A stretch of 64,000 nt of DNA from Verrucomicrobiaceae bacterium UBA1938 (GCA_002336895.1 DDFC01000022.1:124001-188000), one strand, 5' to 3'; numbered from the stretch's first letter, positions 26,040 to 34,812 are shown. Translations and numbers: made by a program. Notes: generated by a model not told the origin, from the sequence alone.

Positions 26040-26591
26040 ATGAATGAGGCACCCCGGCAGGACGAGGACATTCTGGCTCCTCTGATCTTCTTTTACGGCA
26101 TCGGCAGCGCGCGACCGCGCGTGACCTTTGTGCAGCCCCAGGAGCTGGCAGACCAGGAGCGCTTCCTCCTCGTGCATGACAAGGACATGACACCGCACCT
26201 GCGGGAGTATCATGCCAGCGAGATCGACCTCGACGTGGCCGCCCGTGCCCGCATCGGCAACTACCTCGTGCGCGCCTCCGTGCTGCACCGGCGCAATGAC
26301 GGCATGCCGGTGGAGTTTGGAGCCATCGGCATCCATCTGGACATTTTGCCGGAAGAGGCCCAGCAGCTCGTGCTCGAGGGCCTGGTGCCCTTTGGTGCCA
26401 TCTTGGAGCGCTACCAGGTGCCCCACTCCAGCCACCCGCGCGGCTACTTCCGCATCTCCGTGGACCAGCGCCTCGCCGACCTCCTCGGAGCCACCAGCGG
26501 CCAGATCCTCTTTGGGCGGTGCAATGAGCTGCGCCACGGCAGCGGCCGAGTGCTGGCGGATGTGGTGGAGGTGCTGCCGAGGATGGGGTAG
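26040..26591 (+). CDS. Possible chorismate pyruvate-lyase-like (UbiC/DUF98 fold) protein
   Basis: A 183-residue protein. The pattern fits the UbiC-like fold: RASVLHRRNDGMPVEFGAI, HLDILPEEAQQLVLEG, then a VPFGAILERYQV strand and a GQILFGRCNELRH segment ending VLADVVEVLP. UbiC lyases turn chorismate into hydroxybenzoate, and relatives serve as ligand-binding UTRA domains. The start at 26040 was chosen because the open frame upstream overlaps the radical SAM gene and is not conserved-looking. Close spacing to the radical SAM gene suggests a joint pathway, unknown. The family call is tentative. Confidence 0.45.
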   Translation: MNEAPRQDEDILAPLIFFYGIGSARPRVTFVQPQELADQERFLLVHDKDMTPHLREYHASEIDLDVAARARIGNYLVRASVLHRRNDGMPVEFGAIGIHLDILPEEAQQLVLEGLVPFGAILERYQVPHSSHPRGYFRISVDQRLADLLGATSGQILFGRCNELRHGSGRVLADVVEVLPRMG

Positions 26592-26604
26592 GGGTTTAAA
26601 CCTC

Positions 26605-26707
26605 AACAATCCAAAATCGATTGCTCGACAATCGTCAATCCTTCCTGCCCTTGAGTGTCATGGCCATGCGTGATTAACGATTGATGAGCGACGATTGTTG
26701 ATTTTCG
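26605..26707. repeat. Imperfect inverted repeat element
   Basis: The left arm begins CAACAATCCAAAATCGATTG and the right arm ends CGACGATTGTTGATTTTCG. Read as complements, the arms match over about 35 bases with several mismatches. Confidence 0.55.
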
Positions 26708-26730
26708 AAGTGGGAGTATTGCCAGCACCC

Positions 26731-26764
26731 AGCGCAAGGTAGGGAGGGCTGTCCCCAGCCCTCC
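26731..26764. repeat. Palindromic dispersed repeat, family A copy 2
   Basis: AGCGCAAGG followed by the same GGAGGGCTG-TCCC-CAGCCCTCC hairpin as at 8151-8186, with two bases missing in the leading part. Confidence 0.75.
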
Positions 26765-26987
26765 GCGTGAGCCGGATGTGTGATCGAATGACATGACGTG
26801 GTGGCGGAGCCCTGCGCTGGCGGCTTGCGGTGGGGTGGTGTTCTAGCAGGGTGCTCTTATCGCGATAGACCACGGCTGCTTGGGGACAAGCAGCCCTACC
26901 TGCGCTGGGCATGCGAGCACCCGCCCTCGTTTCCATCCGTGAGCCACTTTGCGCCCCTTTCCCTGGGGAAAAGCCGGGAAAACGCGG

Positions 26988-27034
26988 CTTCGTTTCTCGT
27001 TTCCACTCCTAGAGGCAGAAAAATGGAAACGAAG
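26988..27034. repeat. Palindromic dispersed repeat, family B copy 2
   Basis: CTTCGTTTCTCGTTTCCAC, CCTAGAGG, then ATGGAAACGAAG. It is the reverse-oriented counterpart of 21853-21898, with a few differences around the centre. Confidence 0.75.
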
Positions 27035-27153
27035 AAGGCGGGCTGATTTCTCCTCGGCACTCACGGTGGAAATGAGGCGCGGCAAGGTTGCAGCAGTGCA
27101 CAGGGCTGCCACAGTGCTCTGCCCCGCTGATACTTCCCCCCCCCGACCTGCGC

Positions 27154-27588
27154 ATGAAACTGCCCTCTGCCCGCACCTGTTTTCTGACGCTGTTCCTCGG
27201 GGTGCCTTTGGCTGCTATTGTTTGCCTGCTCTATGTGGCCAGGTCAAAAGAGAAGTTTTACCATGGCACCTACCTGGTGCACCAGAAAGCCATCTCCTAC
27301 GTGGCTCGTTTGAACGATGAGCGGACCAGGTTCTTGCCGCGCGAGACCTTGGAGCATCTTCTGGCCTTTCCTATTTGGCAGCCGCCTGCAGGCTTCACTG
27401 TGCGTGTGCTCAGCGAGTCGGAGAGGAGCACCGCGCCCTGGCTGAAGGAGGCTGACTTTGTACTGGAGCAAACTGGGCCGCCTTACTTGGTGGTCGCCAG
27501 CACCGGCACGCTCTGGCATGTGCCGCCGGATCAGCCACCCACGCCCTGGCCGCTGCCCACGGGCATTGCAGGAGGACTGGAGAAATGA
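27154..27588 (+). CDS. Membrane-anchored small protein, first of a tandem paralogous pair
   Basis: A 144-residue protein with one N-terminal helix (FLTLFLGVPLAAIVCLLYVA) and an exported domain. The core SYVARLNDERTRFLPRETLE and PPAGFTVRVLSESE match the next gene's AYVARANDLRARMPGRSLE and PPGFTVRILDENE. The start at 27154 was chosen at the signal-like helix. Its stop overlaps the paralogue's start by four bases. No named family recognised. Confidence 0.65.
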   Translation: MKLPSARTCFLTLFLGVPLAAIVCLLYVARSKEKFYHGTYLVHQKAISYVARLNDERTRFLPRETLEHLLAFPIWQPPAGFTVRVLSESERSTAPWLKEADFVLEQTGPPYLVVASTGTLWHVPPDQPPTPWPLPTGIAGGLEK

Positions 27589-28052
27589 ACCCTCAACCCG
27601 TGACCGCCCCGCCGAGGAGCTCCTCCTGCTTGCTGCTTCTGGTCTTTCCCCTGAGTCTGATCTTGGCGGCGATTTTTCGAATGTTAGCCGGGGGCGCTGA
27701 ATCCATAGACCGCAAGGTTAGCTGCTACACGGAGGACATGGCTGCCATGGCCTATGTCGCGCGTGCCAATGATCTGCGGGCCAGGATGCCCGGCAGATCC
27801 CTGGAGTCCATTCTCGAAAGCCTGCGCCCCTGCCTGCCGCCGGGTTTCACCGTGCGTATTCTTGATGAGAACGAACTGAGCCATTGGGGGAAACACAACG
27901 CCTTCCTGGTGGAACGCGAGAGTTCGACCAAGAAAGCATCTTTGATCATTTCCAGCGATGGCCTTACTGGGACCTACAAGCCAGTGATGAAGAAAAAGGC
28001 CAGCGCCACAGCCTGGCCGCCGCAGCCAGACACCACCCCGGCAGTGCGGTAA
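27585..28052 (+). CDS. Membrane-anchored small protein, second tandem paralogue
   Basis: A 155-residue protein with one helix (SCLLLLVFPLSLILAAIF) and the same exported core as its neighbour: MAYVARANDLRARMPG, LESILESLRPCLPPGFTVRI and LVERESSTKKASLIISS. The two domains align over about 100 residues at moderate identity, so the pair arose by duplication and then diverged, with a Lys/Pro-rich tail only here. Function unknown. Confidence 0.65.
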   Translation: MNPQPVTAPPRSSSCLLLLVFPLSLILAAIFRMLAGGAESIDRKVSCYTEDMAAMAYVARANDLRARMPGRSLESILESLRPCLPPGFTVRILDENELSHWGKHNAFLVERESSTKKASLIISSDGLTGTYKPVMKKKASATAWPPQPDTTPAVR

Positions 28053-28063
28053 AGTAGCCATCG

Positions 28064-28174
28064 CCCACGCGAGCGCGGAGCGTTTTGGAGTGCTCCAGTC
28101 CTCTGGAGCTTTTCGTGGGCCGTGAGACGTTCGAAAGCGCCGGAGGACCGGCACACTCCACGACGCTGGCGCGC
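28064..28174. repeat. About 110-bp inverted-repeat element
   Basis: The left arm holds GGAGTGCTCCAGTCCTC followed by TGGAGCTTTTCG. The right arm, read as complement, gives GGAGTGTGCCGGTCCTC followed by CGGCGCTTTCG. It resembles a non-autonomous mobile or REP-type repeat. It lies between convergent genes. Confidence 0.6.
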
Positions 28175-28204
28175 CTGCATTCGCCCGCCCCTACCCCCCT
28201 GCCA

Positions 28205-31129
28205 TCACAGGCTCATCGGGATCTTGGAGGCCTCCACTGAAAGGGCGGGCGGGATGACGCGGCGGAAGTCGTCCAGAGAAACGGGCTTGGTCAGGAAGGC
28301 GTTCATGCCGCACTCGCGGCACTCCTCCTTCACGCCCGTGAGGGCATGGCCCGTCATGGCGATGATGGCAGGCTGGTGCTTGAGCTGGAAGTTTCCCCGG
28401 ATGCGGCGGGTGGCCTCCACGCCGCCCATCACCGGCATCTGCAGGTCCATGAAAATAATGTCGTAGCCGCCCTGCGCCACCATGTTTACGGCCTCCTCGC
28501 CGTTGTTGGCGATGTCCATGCGCACATACCCCAGGCGCTGCAGCAGCATGGTGGCTATCTTCTGGTTCAGCGGCTGGTCTTCCACCAGCAGGATGTGCGC
28601 GGGGTTCTGGCTGGCAAAGTTGTCCGCCTCCGCCTTGGCGGCCTTGGCGATGGCTCGGTTGGTGGCGGCAGACACCTGGGCGTCATGCCCGCCGGCGGCG
28701 GCGCGTGCGGCGGCATGCTGGGAGATGGGAGGCGGGGCCGGAGTCTCCAGCACGGAGGCGGACTCAAAGGTGGCCGCCATGGGCTGTGGTGCTGCAGCAT
28801 ACTGCGGCGCTGCATACTGCGGAGCAGGCTGCATCTGGGGCTGCTGGGTGGCAGGCATGTAGCCGGGCTGCGCCATGGGCATGGCCATGGCAGGGGCCAT
28901 CGGCTGGGGCGTCATCTGCTGCGGGAAATAGGGCTGCGGTGCGGCCACCGCTGGTGGCATCATCGGCTGCGGCTGCACGGGGGTGGTCATGGGGTGCATG
29001 GCCGGCATGGGCTGCGGGCTCATAAACACGGGTGGAGCAGATGCCGGACCAGAAGGCGCGGCAGCATTGACGACAGGGGAGAGGATGACCCGGCGCGGCA
29101 TGCGGTAGAGCTCCGCCATGGTGCGCAGCAGCTCCCGGCGTTTGATGGGTTTGGAGAGCCGCGTATGCCTGCTGCCCGCAGGCGGGCTGAAGCGGTCGCG
29201 GTCCAGCTTGGCGCTGGTGATGCTCATGATGGTGATGATGGCCGTGCCGCGCATGGCGGCGGCATTCAGCATCTGCACCGCCTCCTCATGCGGCACGCCG
29301 GAGACATCCAGGATGAAAAGGCCCGCCTCCTCCAGCACCGCGTCCAGCTCCGCCATGGAGCGCTCCCGCAGCATGCGCACCGTCATGCCCCACTGCATGA
29401 GGGACTGGTTCAGCACCTGCAGCGTGGTGGGGTGCGCGCTGTACACGGTCACGGGGCGGCCTTTCACCACATCCATCCAGGCCAGCTCCTCCTCGCGGGA
29501 CTCATCGTCGGCAGCCACCACCAGCGGCAGCTCAAAGAAGAAATCAGACCCCTTCCCTTCCTCGCTCACCACGCTGATCTCCCCCTGCATCAGCTTCACC
29601 AGCTTCTTGGAGATGGCCAGCCCCAGGCCGGTGCCGCCATACTTGCGCGTGGTGGAGGTGTCCGCCTGGTTGAAGGCCTGGAAGAGCTGCCCGATCTTTT
29701 CCGGCGGAATGCCGATGCCGGTGTCCCGCACGGAGAAATGCAGCAGCGTGCGGTCCCCCTGCGGCGTCTGCCGGGAAACCTGGCGCACGAGGATGAGGAT
29801 CTCGCCTTTTTCGGTAAACTTGATCGCATTGCCCACCAGGTTCACCAGGATCTGCTTGATGCGCTGGAAGTCGCCCAAAACCTTGCGCGGCAGCGCTGAG
29901 TCGATGTGCACATTGAGCTCGATGTTTTTCTCCGCCGCCTTGTGGGAGAAGACGTCCGTCGTCTCGCTCAGCAGCTTCTCGATGTCCACCGGCAGCTTCT
30001 CCATGTCCATCTTGGCGGACTCCAGCTTGGAGAAGTCCAGGATGTCATTGATCACATGCAGCAGGGACTCGCCGCTGGAACGGATCATGCGCACCAGCTC
30101 CTCCTGCTCGGGGTCCAGCCCCATTTCAATGAGCAGGCTGGTGGTGCCGATGATGCCGTTCATGGGCGTGCGGATCTCATGGCTCATGTTGGCCAGGAAG
30201 CTGCCCTTCGCAGCCGTGGCGGTCTCCGCCTGCCGCTTTGCGGCCTCATACTCCACCAGCAGCGTGTGCTTGCGCTGGTCGTCCTCCTGGAGGTGGGAGA
30301 TCATCGAGTTAAACTCCGACTGCACCATGTCCAGGTCATCAAAGCCGCTGGCCGGCACGCGCACATTCAGGTTTCCGGCGCGCATGGCGCGGAAGGCCTC
30401 GATGAGCGCATGCGTCTTGCGCGTGATCCGCCTGCCGATGATGTAGAAGCCAAACACCGCAAAGCTCAGCCCGGCGCAGGCCCCCAGGATGGGCACGGTC
30501 AGACGCTGGGCATTGAACAGATGCCTCAGCTGCACCAGCGGCTGCCGGGCGATGAAAGCCCCCACCACATGCCCCGTGCGGCCGTAGAGCGGCCCCGCGC
30601 TGATGAGCCAGTGGTCCCCGCCGTTGATCTCCAGATCCCGGCTCTCGCTCGTGTCATCCATCACCAGGCTGCTGCCGGCCATCACGCGGTAGATGAGATT
30701 GTGCATGTGCTCCGTGGTCGGCTCCTCGATCACGCAGTTCTGGCAGATGGGGAGAATGACGATCGGCGGTGACTCAGACACCGGAGGCGTGCCCGGCCCG
30801 GGTGCCTGGCGTGGCGCCACCAGCTCCACCTGCAGGCCCAGGCTCTGCAGCGCAGGCGGCAGATCCACCGTCTGCAGCCGCATGCGCAGGCGCGTCTCAT
30901 TCTCCCAGGTCAGCGGGGCCACCCCTGTGAGCTCCCCTTCGCTGAGCACCTGGCGGTTCAGCTCCATCTGCCCCGCCAGCGCCACAGCCCCGAGGTAGGA
31001 GCTCTGCACAAAGCGCAGAGTGATGAACTCCTGCCAGACGAATCCGGCGGCAGTCGCCCCGGCCCCCACCAGCACGGCAAACATGCCGAGCAGGGTGAAG
31101 CGGTTGGCGATCTGGAAGTGAAACTTCAT
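28205..31129 (-). CDS. Hybrid sensor histidine kinase/response regulator
   Basis: A 974-residue membrane kinase. TM1 lies near 12-33 and TM2 near 211-230 (ILGACAGLSFAVFGFYII), with a periplasmic sensor of about 175 residues between them that contains a CQNC pair. HAMP (about 231-285) precedes HisKA with FLANMSHEIRTPMNG (phospho-His) and an HATPase with NLVGNAIKF, RDTGIGIP and GTGLGLAI. A degenerate receiver follows (HPTTLQVLNQSL...FILDVSG, no canonical Asp pocket), then a Pro/Met/Gln-rich linker of about 100 residues, then a true receiver with LLVEDQPLNQ and the acceptor in IIFMDLQMPVMGG. It is co-transcribed with the following response regulator. The signal is unknown. Confidence 0.93.
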   Translation of the reverse strand: MKFHFQIANRFTLLGMFAVLVGAGATAAGFVWQEFITLRFVQSSYLGAVALAGQMELNRQVLSEGELTGVAPLTWENETRLRMRLQTVDLPPALQSLGLQVELVAPRQAPGPGTPPVSESPPIVILPICQNCVIEEPTTEHMHNLIYRVMAGSSLVMDDTSESRDLEINGGDHWLISAGPLYGRTGHVVGAFIARQPLVQLRHLFNAQRLTVPILGACAGLSFAVFGFYIIGRRITRKTHALIEAFRAMRAGNLNVRVPASGFDDLDMVQSEFNSMISHLQEDDQRKHTLLVEYEAAKRQAETATAAKGSFLANMSHEIRTPMNGIIGTTSLLIEMGLDPEQEELVRMIRSSGESLLHVINDILDFSKLESAKMDMEKLPVDIEKLLSETTDVFSHKAAEKNIELNVHIDSALPRKVLGDFQRIKQILVNLVGNAIKFTEKGEILILVRQVSRQTPQGDRTLLHFSVRDTGIGIPPEKIGQLFQAFNQADTSTTRKYGGTGLGLAISKKLVKLMQGEISVVSEEGKGSDFFFELPLVVAADDESREEELAWMDVVKGRPVTVYSAHPTTLQVLNQSLMQWGMTVRMLRERSMAELDAVLEEAGLFILDVSGVPHEEAVQMLNAAAMRGTAIITIMSITSAKLDRDRFSPPAGSRHTRLSKPIKRRELLRTMAELYRMPRRVILSPVVNAAAPSGPASAPPVFMSPQPMPAMHPMTTPVQPQPMMPPAVAAPQPYFPQQMTPQPMAPAMAMPMAQPGYMPATQQPQMQPAPQYAAPQYAAAPQPMAATFESASVLETPAPPPISQHAAARAAAGGHDAQVSAATNRAIAKAAKAEADNFASQNPAHILLVEDQPLNQKIATMLLQRLGYVRMDIANNGEEAVNMVAQGGYDIIFMDLQMPVMGGVEATRRIRGNFQLKHQPAIIAMTGHALTGVKEECRECGMNAFLTKPVSLDDFRRVIPPALSVEASKIPMSL

Positions 31130-31605
31130 GAGATGGCGCCGGGTTGATAGCCGGAGTACCCTGACTCTGCCGAGTCAGGCTCCTGGACCATGGCCCGGCG
31201 CACCGCCAGCCCGAGGCTCTCCAGATTGAAGGGCTTGTGCAGCACATCCACAAAGCCGATCGCCTGGCACAGGTCTTTCACGTCATCCTGAAAGTAGCCG
31301 CTGCAGGCGATGACGGGCAGGCGCGGATCACAGGCACGCAGCCACTCCAGCACCTCAAAGCCGGAGGCTCCGCCCGGCATCGTCAGGTCCAGGATGGCCA
31401 CTGAAAAGCGCTGCCCCTCCTCCAGCCCGGTGCGCACCAGCTCCAACGCCTCCTCGCCATTGCGGCAGGCCACGGTTTCAAAACCATGGGACTCCAGCAC
31501 CGCCTTGCCCACGGCCAGCACATGCGGCTCGTCATCGACGATCAACACACGTGCGACGGCACGCGAAACCAAATCACGAGACAGGAGCTGGGTGGTCGGA
31601 TTCAT
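31126..31605 (-). CDS. Stand-alone response regulator receiver
   Basis: A 159-residue receiver protein without an output domain. Landmarks are VLIVDDEPHVLAV (acidic pocket), AILDLTMPGG (phospho-acceptor Asp), IACSGY (Thr/Ser switch) and LHKPFN (Lys). The ATG at 31605 begins the domain; the open frame upstream is not receiver-like. It overlaps the hybrid kinase start by four bases, so the receiver gene lies first in the transcript. It is probably a phosphotransfer partner or a shuttle to the pilus/secretion ATPase upstream. Confidence 0.88.
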   Translation of the reverse strand: MNPTTQLLSRDLVSRAVARVLIVDDEPHVLAVGKAVLESHGFETVACRNGEEALELVRTGLEEGQRFSVAILDLTMPGGASGFEVLEWLRACDPRLPVIACSGYFQDDVKDLCQAIGFVDVLHKPFNLESLGLAVRRAMVQEPDSAESGYSGYQPGAIS

Positions 31606-31657
31606 GGCTGCTGGGTAGGAGTGAGGTGTCACGATTCGAAAAAAATTCTGGGTGGGC

Positions 31658-33832
31658 TTACATCGCGGTGTAGCTGAGGCATTTGATCTCATCGAGGGAA
31701 GTGTGCCCGCCGATGACCTGCTGCAGCCCTTCCTGGTAAAGTGAGCGGAAGCCGTTCTTGAAAGCTGCGGCGCGCATGGCGCTGAGCGGCGCGCCTTCCT
31801 CGATCAGGTCTCGCAGCTCGTTGTTCACCTCGCACAGCTCCATGAGAGCCACACGTCCGGCGTAGCCGGTGCCGTGGCACTCATCGCAGCCGCGCGCTGT
31901 GTAGATGGGCGTCGTCAGCGGCTGGGTGATCACGGCCTGCTTGGCCATCAGCTCCTGCACATCCTGCGGCACCTGCATGGGCTGCTTGCAGTAGCTGCAC
32001 AGGCGGCGGCCCAGGCGCTGCGCCTGGCTCAGCGCCAGGGAATCCGCCAGCAGGTACTTTTCCACCCCCATGGAGAGCAGTCGGGACACCGCACGCAGGG
32101 AGTCATTGGCATGCAGCGTGGTCAGCACCAGATGGCCCGTGAGGGAGGCGTTCACCGCAGCACCCGCCGTCTCGGCATCACGCGACTCACCGATCAGGAT
32201 GATGTCCGGGTCGGCACGCAGCAGGGCGCGCAGCCCGTTGGCAAAGTCCAGCCCGCGCGCATTGTTCGTCTGCGTCTGGTTGATGCCTTCGATCTCGTAT
32301 TCGATGGGGTCTTCGATCGTCTGGATGTTCACGCCCTCGTCGTTCACACTGTTGAGCAGCGCGTAGAGCGTGGTCGTTTTACCAGAGCCGGTGGGGCCCG
32401 TCACCAGCACCAGCCCCTGGTCGCGCTGCATGGTGCGGTTCAGGATGTCGATCTGGCGCTGGGAGAGGTTGAAATCCGAAAGGCGCTTCACCCCGTCCTG
32501 CTTGTCGAGGAAGCGCATGATCACCTTCTGGAACTCACGGCGTGTGGGCACGGCGGCCACACGGACATCCACGCGGCGGCGGCCGATGGACAGTGCCATG
32601 CGCCCGTCCTGGCACTCCTGCCGGTTCTGGCTCATGCCCGCGTAGTTTTTCAGCAGCGCCACGTAGCGGTTCAGCTGGCTCTCCGGCGCGGTCATGATGG
32701 TCTTCATGGTGCCGTCCATGCGCGCACGGAAGCGCGTGAAGCTGTAAAACTTCTCCAGGTGCAAGTCAGACGCACGGCAGCGGATGGCGGTGAAAAGCGC
32801 CCACTGCACCAGCTGCTCAGGCTCATGGTTCGGGTTCTGCGGATTCACCCGTGCCATGTCCTCAGGGGAGATCTCCACCACGGTGCTGTCGTCAGCCACC
32901 GTGAGCGTGGCCCCTTCCAGAGAGGCCACGGCGCTCGCGTCAAAGGTGGCTCCCGCGCGGTTGATCGCCTCGCGGATGCCCGCCAGGTCCGCCAGCACCG
33001 GCACGATCTTCACCGAGGGGTTGCCCATGGAGAGCCACTCGTCTTCAAAGGCGTAGCAGTCCGCGCTCTCGCTCAGCAGGAAGACCACCTGCTTGCCGAT
33101 GTAGAGCGGATAGACGTTGTGCCGCTCCAGCAGCGGCAGGGGGAAGAAGGTCTGCCTCTGCGCCTCCGTGGCGCTGTACACCAGCGTGCGGCACCCGCTG
33201 ACCAGATGCTGCAGGGCCACGCCCATGTTGCGCTGCACCACATTGAAATGCGTGATGCCCAGCACCTCGGACTTGCCCTTCTGCGCATCGTAAAAGCCCT
33301 TCAACTTGGTGATGTCCGCCGGTTCGTAGGGGTACTTCTCCAGCAGCCACTTGAAGGTGCCCTCCAGCCCCAGGTCTGAAAACACCGGAGGCTGCAGCTG
33401 CTCCATGGCATTGGACTGCGAGATGGGCATCTGCCCGAAACGCTGCACCAGGTCCTTGCGCGTGTTCTGGTACTGGTCCTGCGTGATCAGGACGCGAATG
33501 GTCAGGAAATGCGGCACGCCCCACAGGTCCCCTGCGCGCGGGTTGTGGTGCGCCATCACCAGCAGCGGCCCGATCGTGCTCACCGGCAGCCAGGGGTCGG
33601 CCACATACGGCACGCGGCCCAGCTTGCGGATCAGGCGCTCCGCGTCAGGAGAGCAGCTCTCCCGCAGCAGCGTCACCGGCAGCATGCCATGCTGAAGCGC
33701 CAGGCCTTCGATCGACTGGATGGCCAGGATGGCCGTCTGCCGTGCCTCGACTATCGTGTTTGGCAGATTACTCGCAGCCCCAAAGGATTTGGTGGCTGGC
33801 TTGTGCTGGGGGATCTGGAGAGAGGCAGACAT
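31658..33832 (-). CDS. GspE/PilB-family secretion or pilus assembly ATPase
   Basis: A 724-residue ATPase. The N-terminal 300 residues look like the MshEN/GspE N-domain. The core has Walker A VTGPTGSGKTTTLYALL near 475, an Asp box IQTIEDPIEYEIEG, Walker B ADPDIILIGESRD and the His box TLHANDS. A C-terminal tetracysteine zinc module (CSYCKQP ... CDECHGTGYAG) is intact, as in PilB and GspE. It powers pilus or pseudopilus assembly at the inner membrane. The genes upstream are three prepilins and a pilin, but no platform protein (GspF/PilC) or secretin lies in this window. Confidence 0.93.
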   Translation of the reverse strand: MSASLQIPQHKPATKSFGAASNLPNTIVEARQTAILAIQSIEGLALQHGMLPVTLLRESCSPDAERLIRKLGRVPYVADPWLPVSTIGPLLVMAHHNPRAGDLWGVPHFLTIRVLITQDQYQNTRKDLVQRFGQMPISQSNAMEQLQPPVFSDLGLEGTFKWLLEKYPYEPADITKLKGFYDAQKGKSEVLGITHFNVVQRNMGVALQHLVSGCRTLVYSATEAQRQTFFPLPLLERHNVYPLYIGKQVVFLLSESADCYAFEDEWLSMGNPSVKIVPVLADLAGIREAINRAGATFDASAVASLEGATLTVADDSTVVEISPEDMARVNPQNPNHEPEQLVQWALFTAIRCRASDLHLEKFYSFTRFRARMDGTMKTIMTAPESQLNRYVALLKNYAGMSQNRQECQDGRMALSIGRRRVDVRVAAVPTRREFQKVIMRFLDKQDGVKRLSDFNLSQRQIDILNRTMQRDQGLVLVTGPTGSGKTTTLYALLNSVNDEGVNIQTIEDPIEYEIEGINQTQTNNARGLDFANGLRALLRADPDIILIGESRDAETAGAAVNASLTGHLVLTTLHANDSLRAVSRLLSMGVEKYLLADSLALSQAQRLGRRLCSYCKQPMQVPQDVQELMAKQAVITQPLTTPIYTARGCDECHGTGYAGRVALMELCEVNNELRDLIEEGAPLSAMRAAAFKNGFRSLYQEGLQQVIGGHTSLDEIKCLSYTAM

Positions 33833-33847
33833 GGGGGCGGGGCCGTT

Positions 33848-34381
33848 TCAGTTTCCTGCCATCTGGAAATCGGGCGGAAACGCAAAGGGCGTCGTGAAGT
33901 CCGTTCCATCAAAATTCATCAGCAGGCCGCTGCCGCTGTCTCCGGGCGCCAGCACCTTGAAGACTTTTCCCGTCCATTGCAGACGGTAGTCCTCGGGGCT
34001 GCTGGACGTGCCAGGATTGTAGCGCGGGTCTATGTACGGAGAGCCGAGCTTGGCGCGGTAGATGTTGGGGTCGCGGTACTGCAGGGTGCGCAGAATGGCC
34101 AGCTCGTCCCCGGAGGTCTCGCCCATCGGAGAAGACACGATCTGGTAATTCTGCTGCGCAAAGGTGTACACCGCCCGGTTCAGCATCTCCTGCCGCTCTT
34201 CGGCCAGCGCGATCTTCCCCCCCTCCAGGTACTGGCTCATGGAGTTCACCACGATCCCCGCCAGTACGGAAAGAATGGAGATCACGACGACCAGCTCCGT
34301 CATGGAAAAACCGGCCTCCCGCCGTCCCTGAGACCAGGGGGCGTCTGCCATGCGTTTTCTTGCGGAACCAGTGATGGTCAT
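33848..34381 (-). CDS. Prepilin-type minor pilin, long
   Basis: A 177-residue protein with a class III leader: GRREAGFSMTELVVVISIL, cleaved after Gly, with Phe and Glu(+5) conserved. The soluble part carries GDELAILRTLQYRDPN and a C-terminal GKVFKVLAPGDSG. The leader is long (about 24 residues). Next in line after two other minor pilins and directly before the GspE-like ATPase. Likely a minor (pseudo)pilin; identity within the H-I-J-K set is not clear. Confidence 0.82.
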   Translation of the reverse strand: MTITGSARKRMADAPWSQGRREAGFSMTELVVVISILSVLAGIVVNSMSQYLEGGKIALAEERQEMLNRAVYTFAQQNYQIVSSPMGETSGDELAILRTLQYRDPNIYRAKLGSPYIDPRYNPGTSSSPEDYRLQWTGKVFKVLAPGDSGSGLLMNFDGTDFTTPFAFPPDFQMAGN

Positions 34382-34404
34382 GCGTCAGGAAGTAGGAAAT
34401 TGCG

Positions 34405-34812
34405 TCAGTAGTAGATGATTCCGGTGGGGCTCGTTAACCCCACCTTTTGCATCGAGGTGATGGACGTCGGAAAAGTCACCTGATACCCGGCGGGCAGGTA
34501 GGCCGTGAGAGTGCTCTCCGAGTAGCTAAGGTAGGAGCGCAGGAGCTGGTATTTGGCGTCACCGGAGCCTGCAGCCGTCCAGTCCAGCGCCGCCTGCGTG
34601 CGTCCGCGCACCTGGATGAAGCTGGCCTGCGCCAGGTTCAGCGCCTCCGCGCGCGCGATCGCCAGATTGCGCTCGCTGTCACTGCGCATGCGCGTGACCG
34701 AAGGGATGGCCATGAAGGCGATGATGCCAATGATCGACACACAAGCCATCATCTCCACCAGCGAGAAAGCGCGCTGCCTGAGGTGATGGGTGGTGATGGC
34801 AAGAAGTCTCAT
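34405..34812 (-). CDS. Prepilin-type minor pilin with alanine before the cleavage site
   Basis: A 135-residue protein. The leader HLRQRAFSLVEMMACVSIIG has the F-S-L-V-E core and hydrophobic helix, but alanine in place of the usual glycine at -1. The prepilin peptidase usually requires Gly but tolerates Ala in some substrates. The domain is short (MRSDSERNLAIARAEALNLAQAS). It lies 26 bp after the previous pilin gene and 24 bp before the next. Confidence 0.8.
   Translation of the reverse strand: MRLLAITTHHLRQRAFSLVEMMACVSIIGIIAFMAIPSVTRMRSDSERNLAIARAEALNLAQASFIQVRGRTQAALDWTAAGSGDAKYQLLRSYLSYSESTLTAYLPAGYQVTFPTSITSMQKVGLTSPTGIIYY

Larger units (their letters stand above)
26592..27153. other. 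562-bp intergenic region packed with palindromic repeats
   Basis: No gene is supported. It holds an imperfect inverted pair (arms 26605-26641 and 26672-26707), family A hairpin at 26731-26764, a hairpin GGCTGCTT/AAGCAGCC (26874-26895), and family B palindrome at 26988-27034. Such stacking is typical of repeat-accumulating intergenic regions. Confidence 0.7.

Noticed and set aside
28346..29899. Long plus-strand open frame opposite the hybrid kinase
   Set aside because: Composition dominated by His, Gly and Arg; the minus-strand kinase has complete motifs.
31874..33379. Long plus-strand open frame opposite the GspE-like ATPase
   Set aside because: No domain and skewed composition; shadow of a certain gene.
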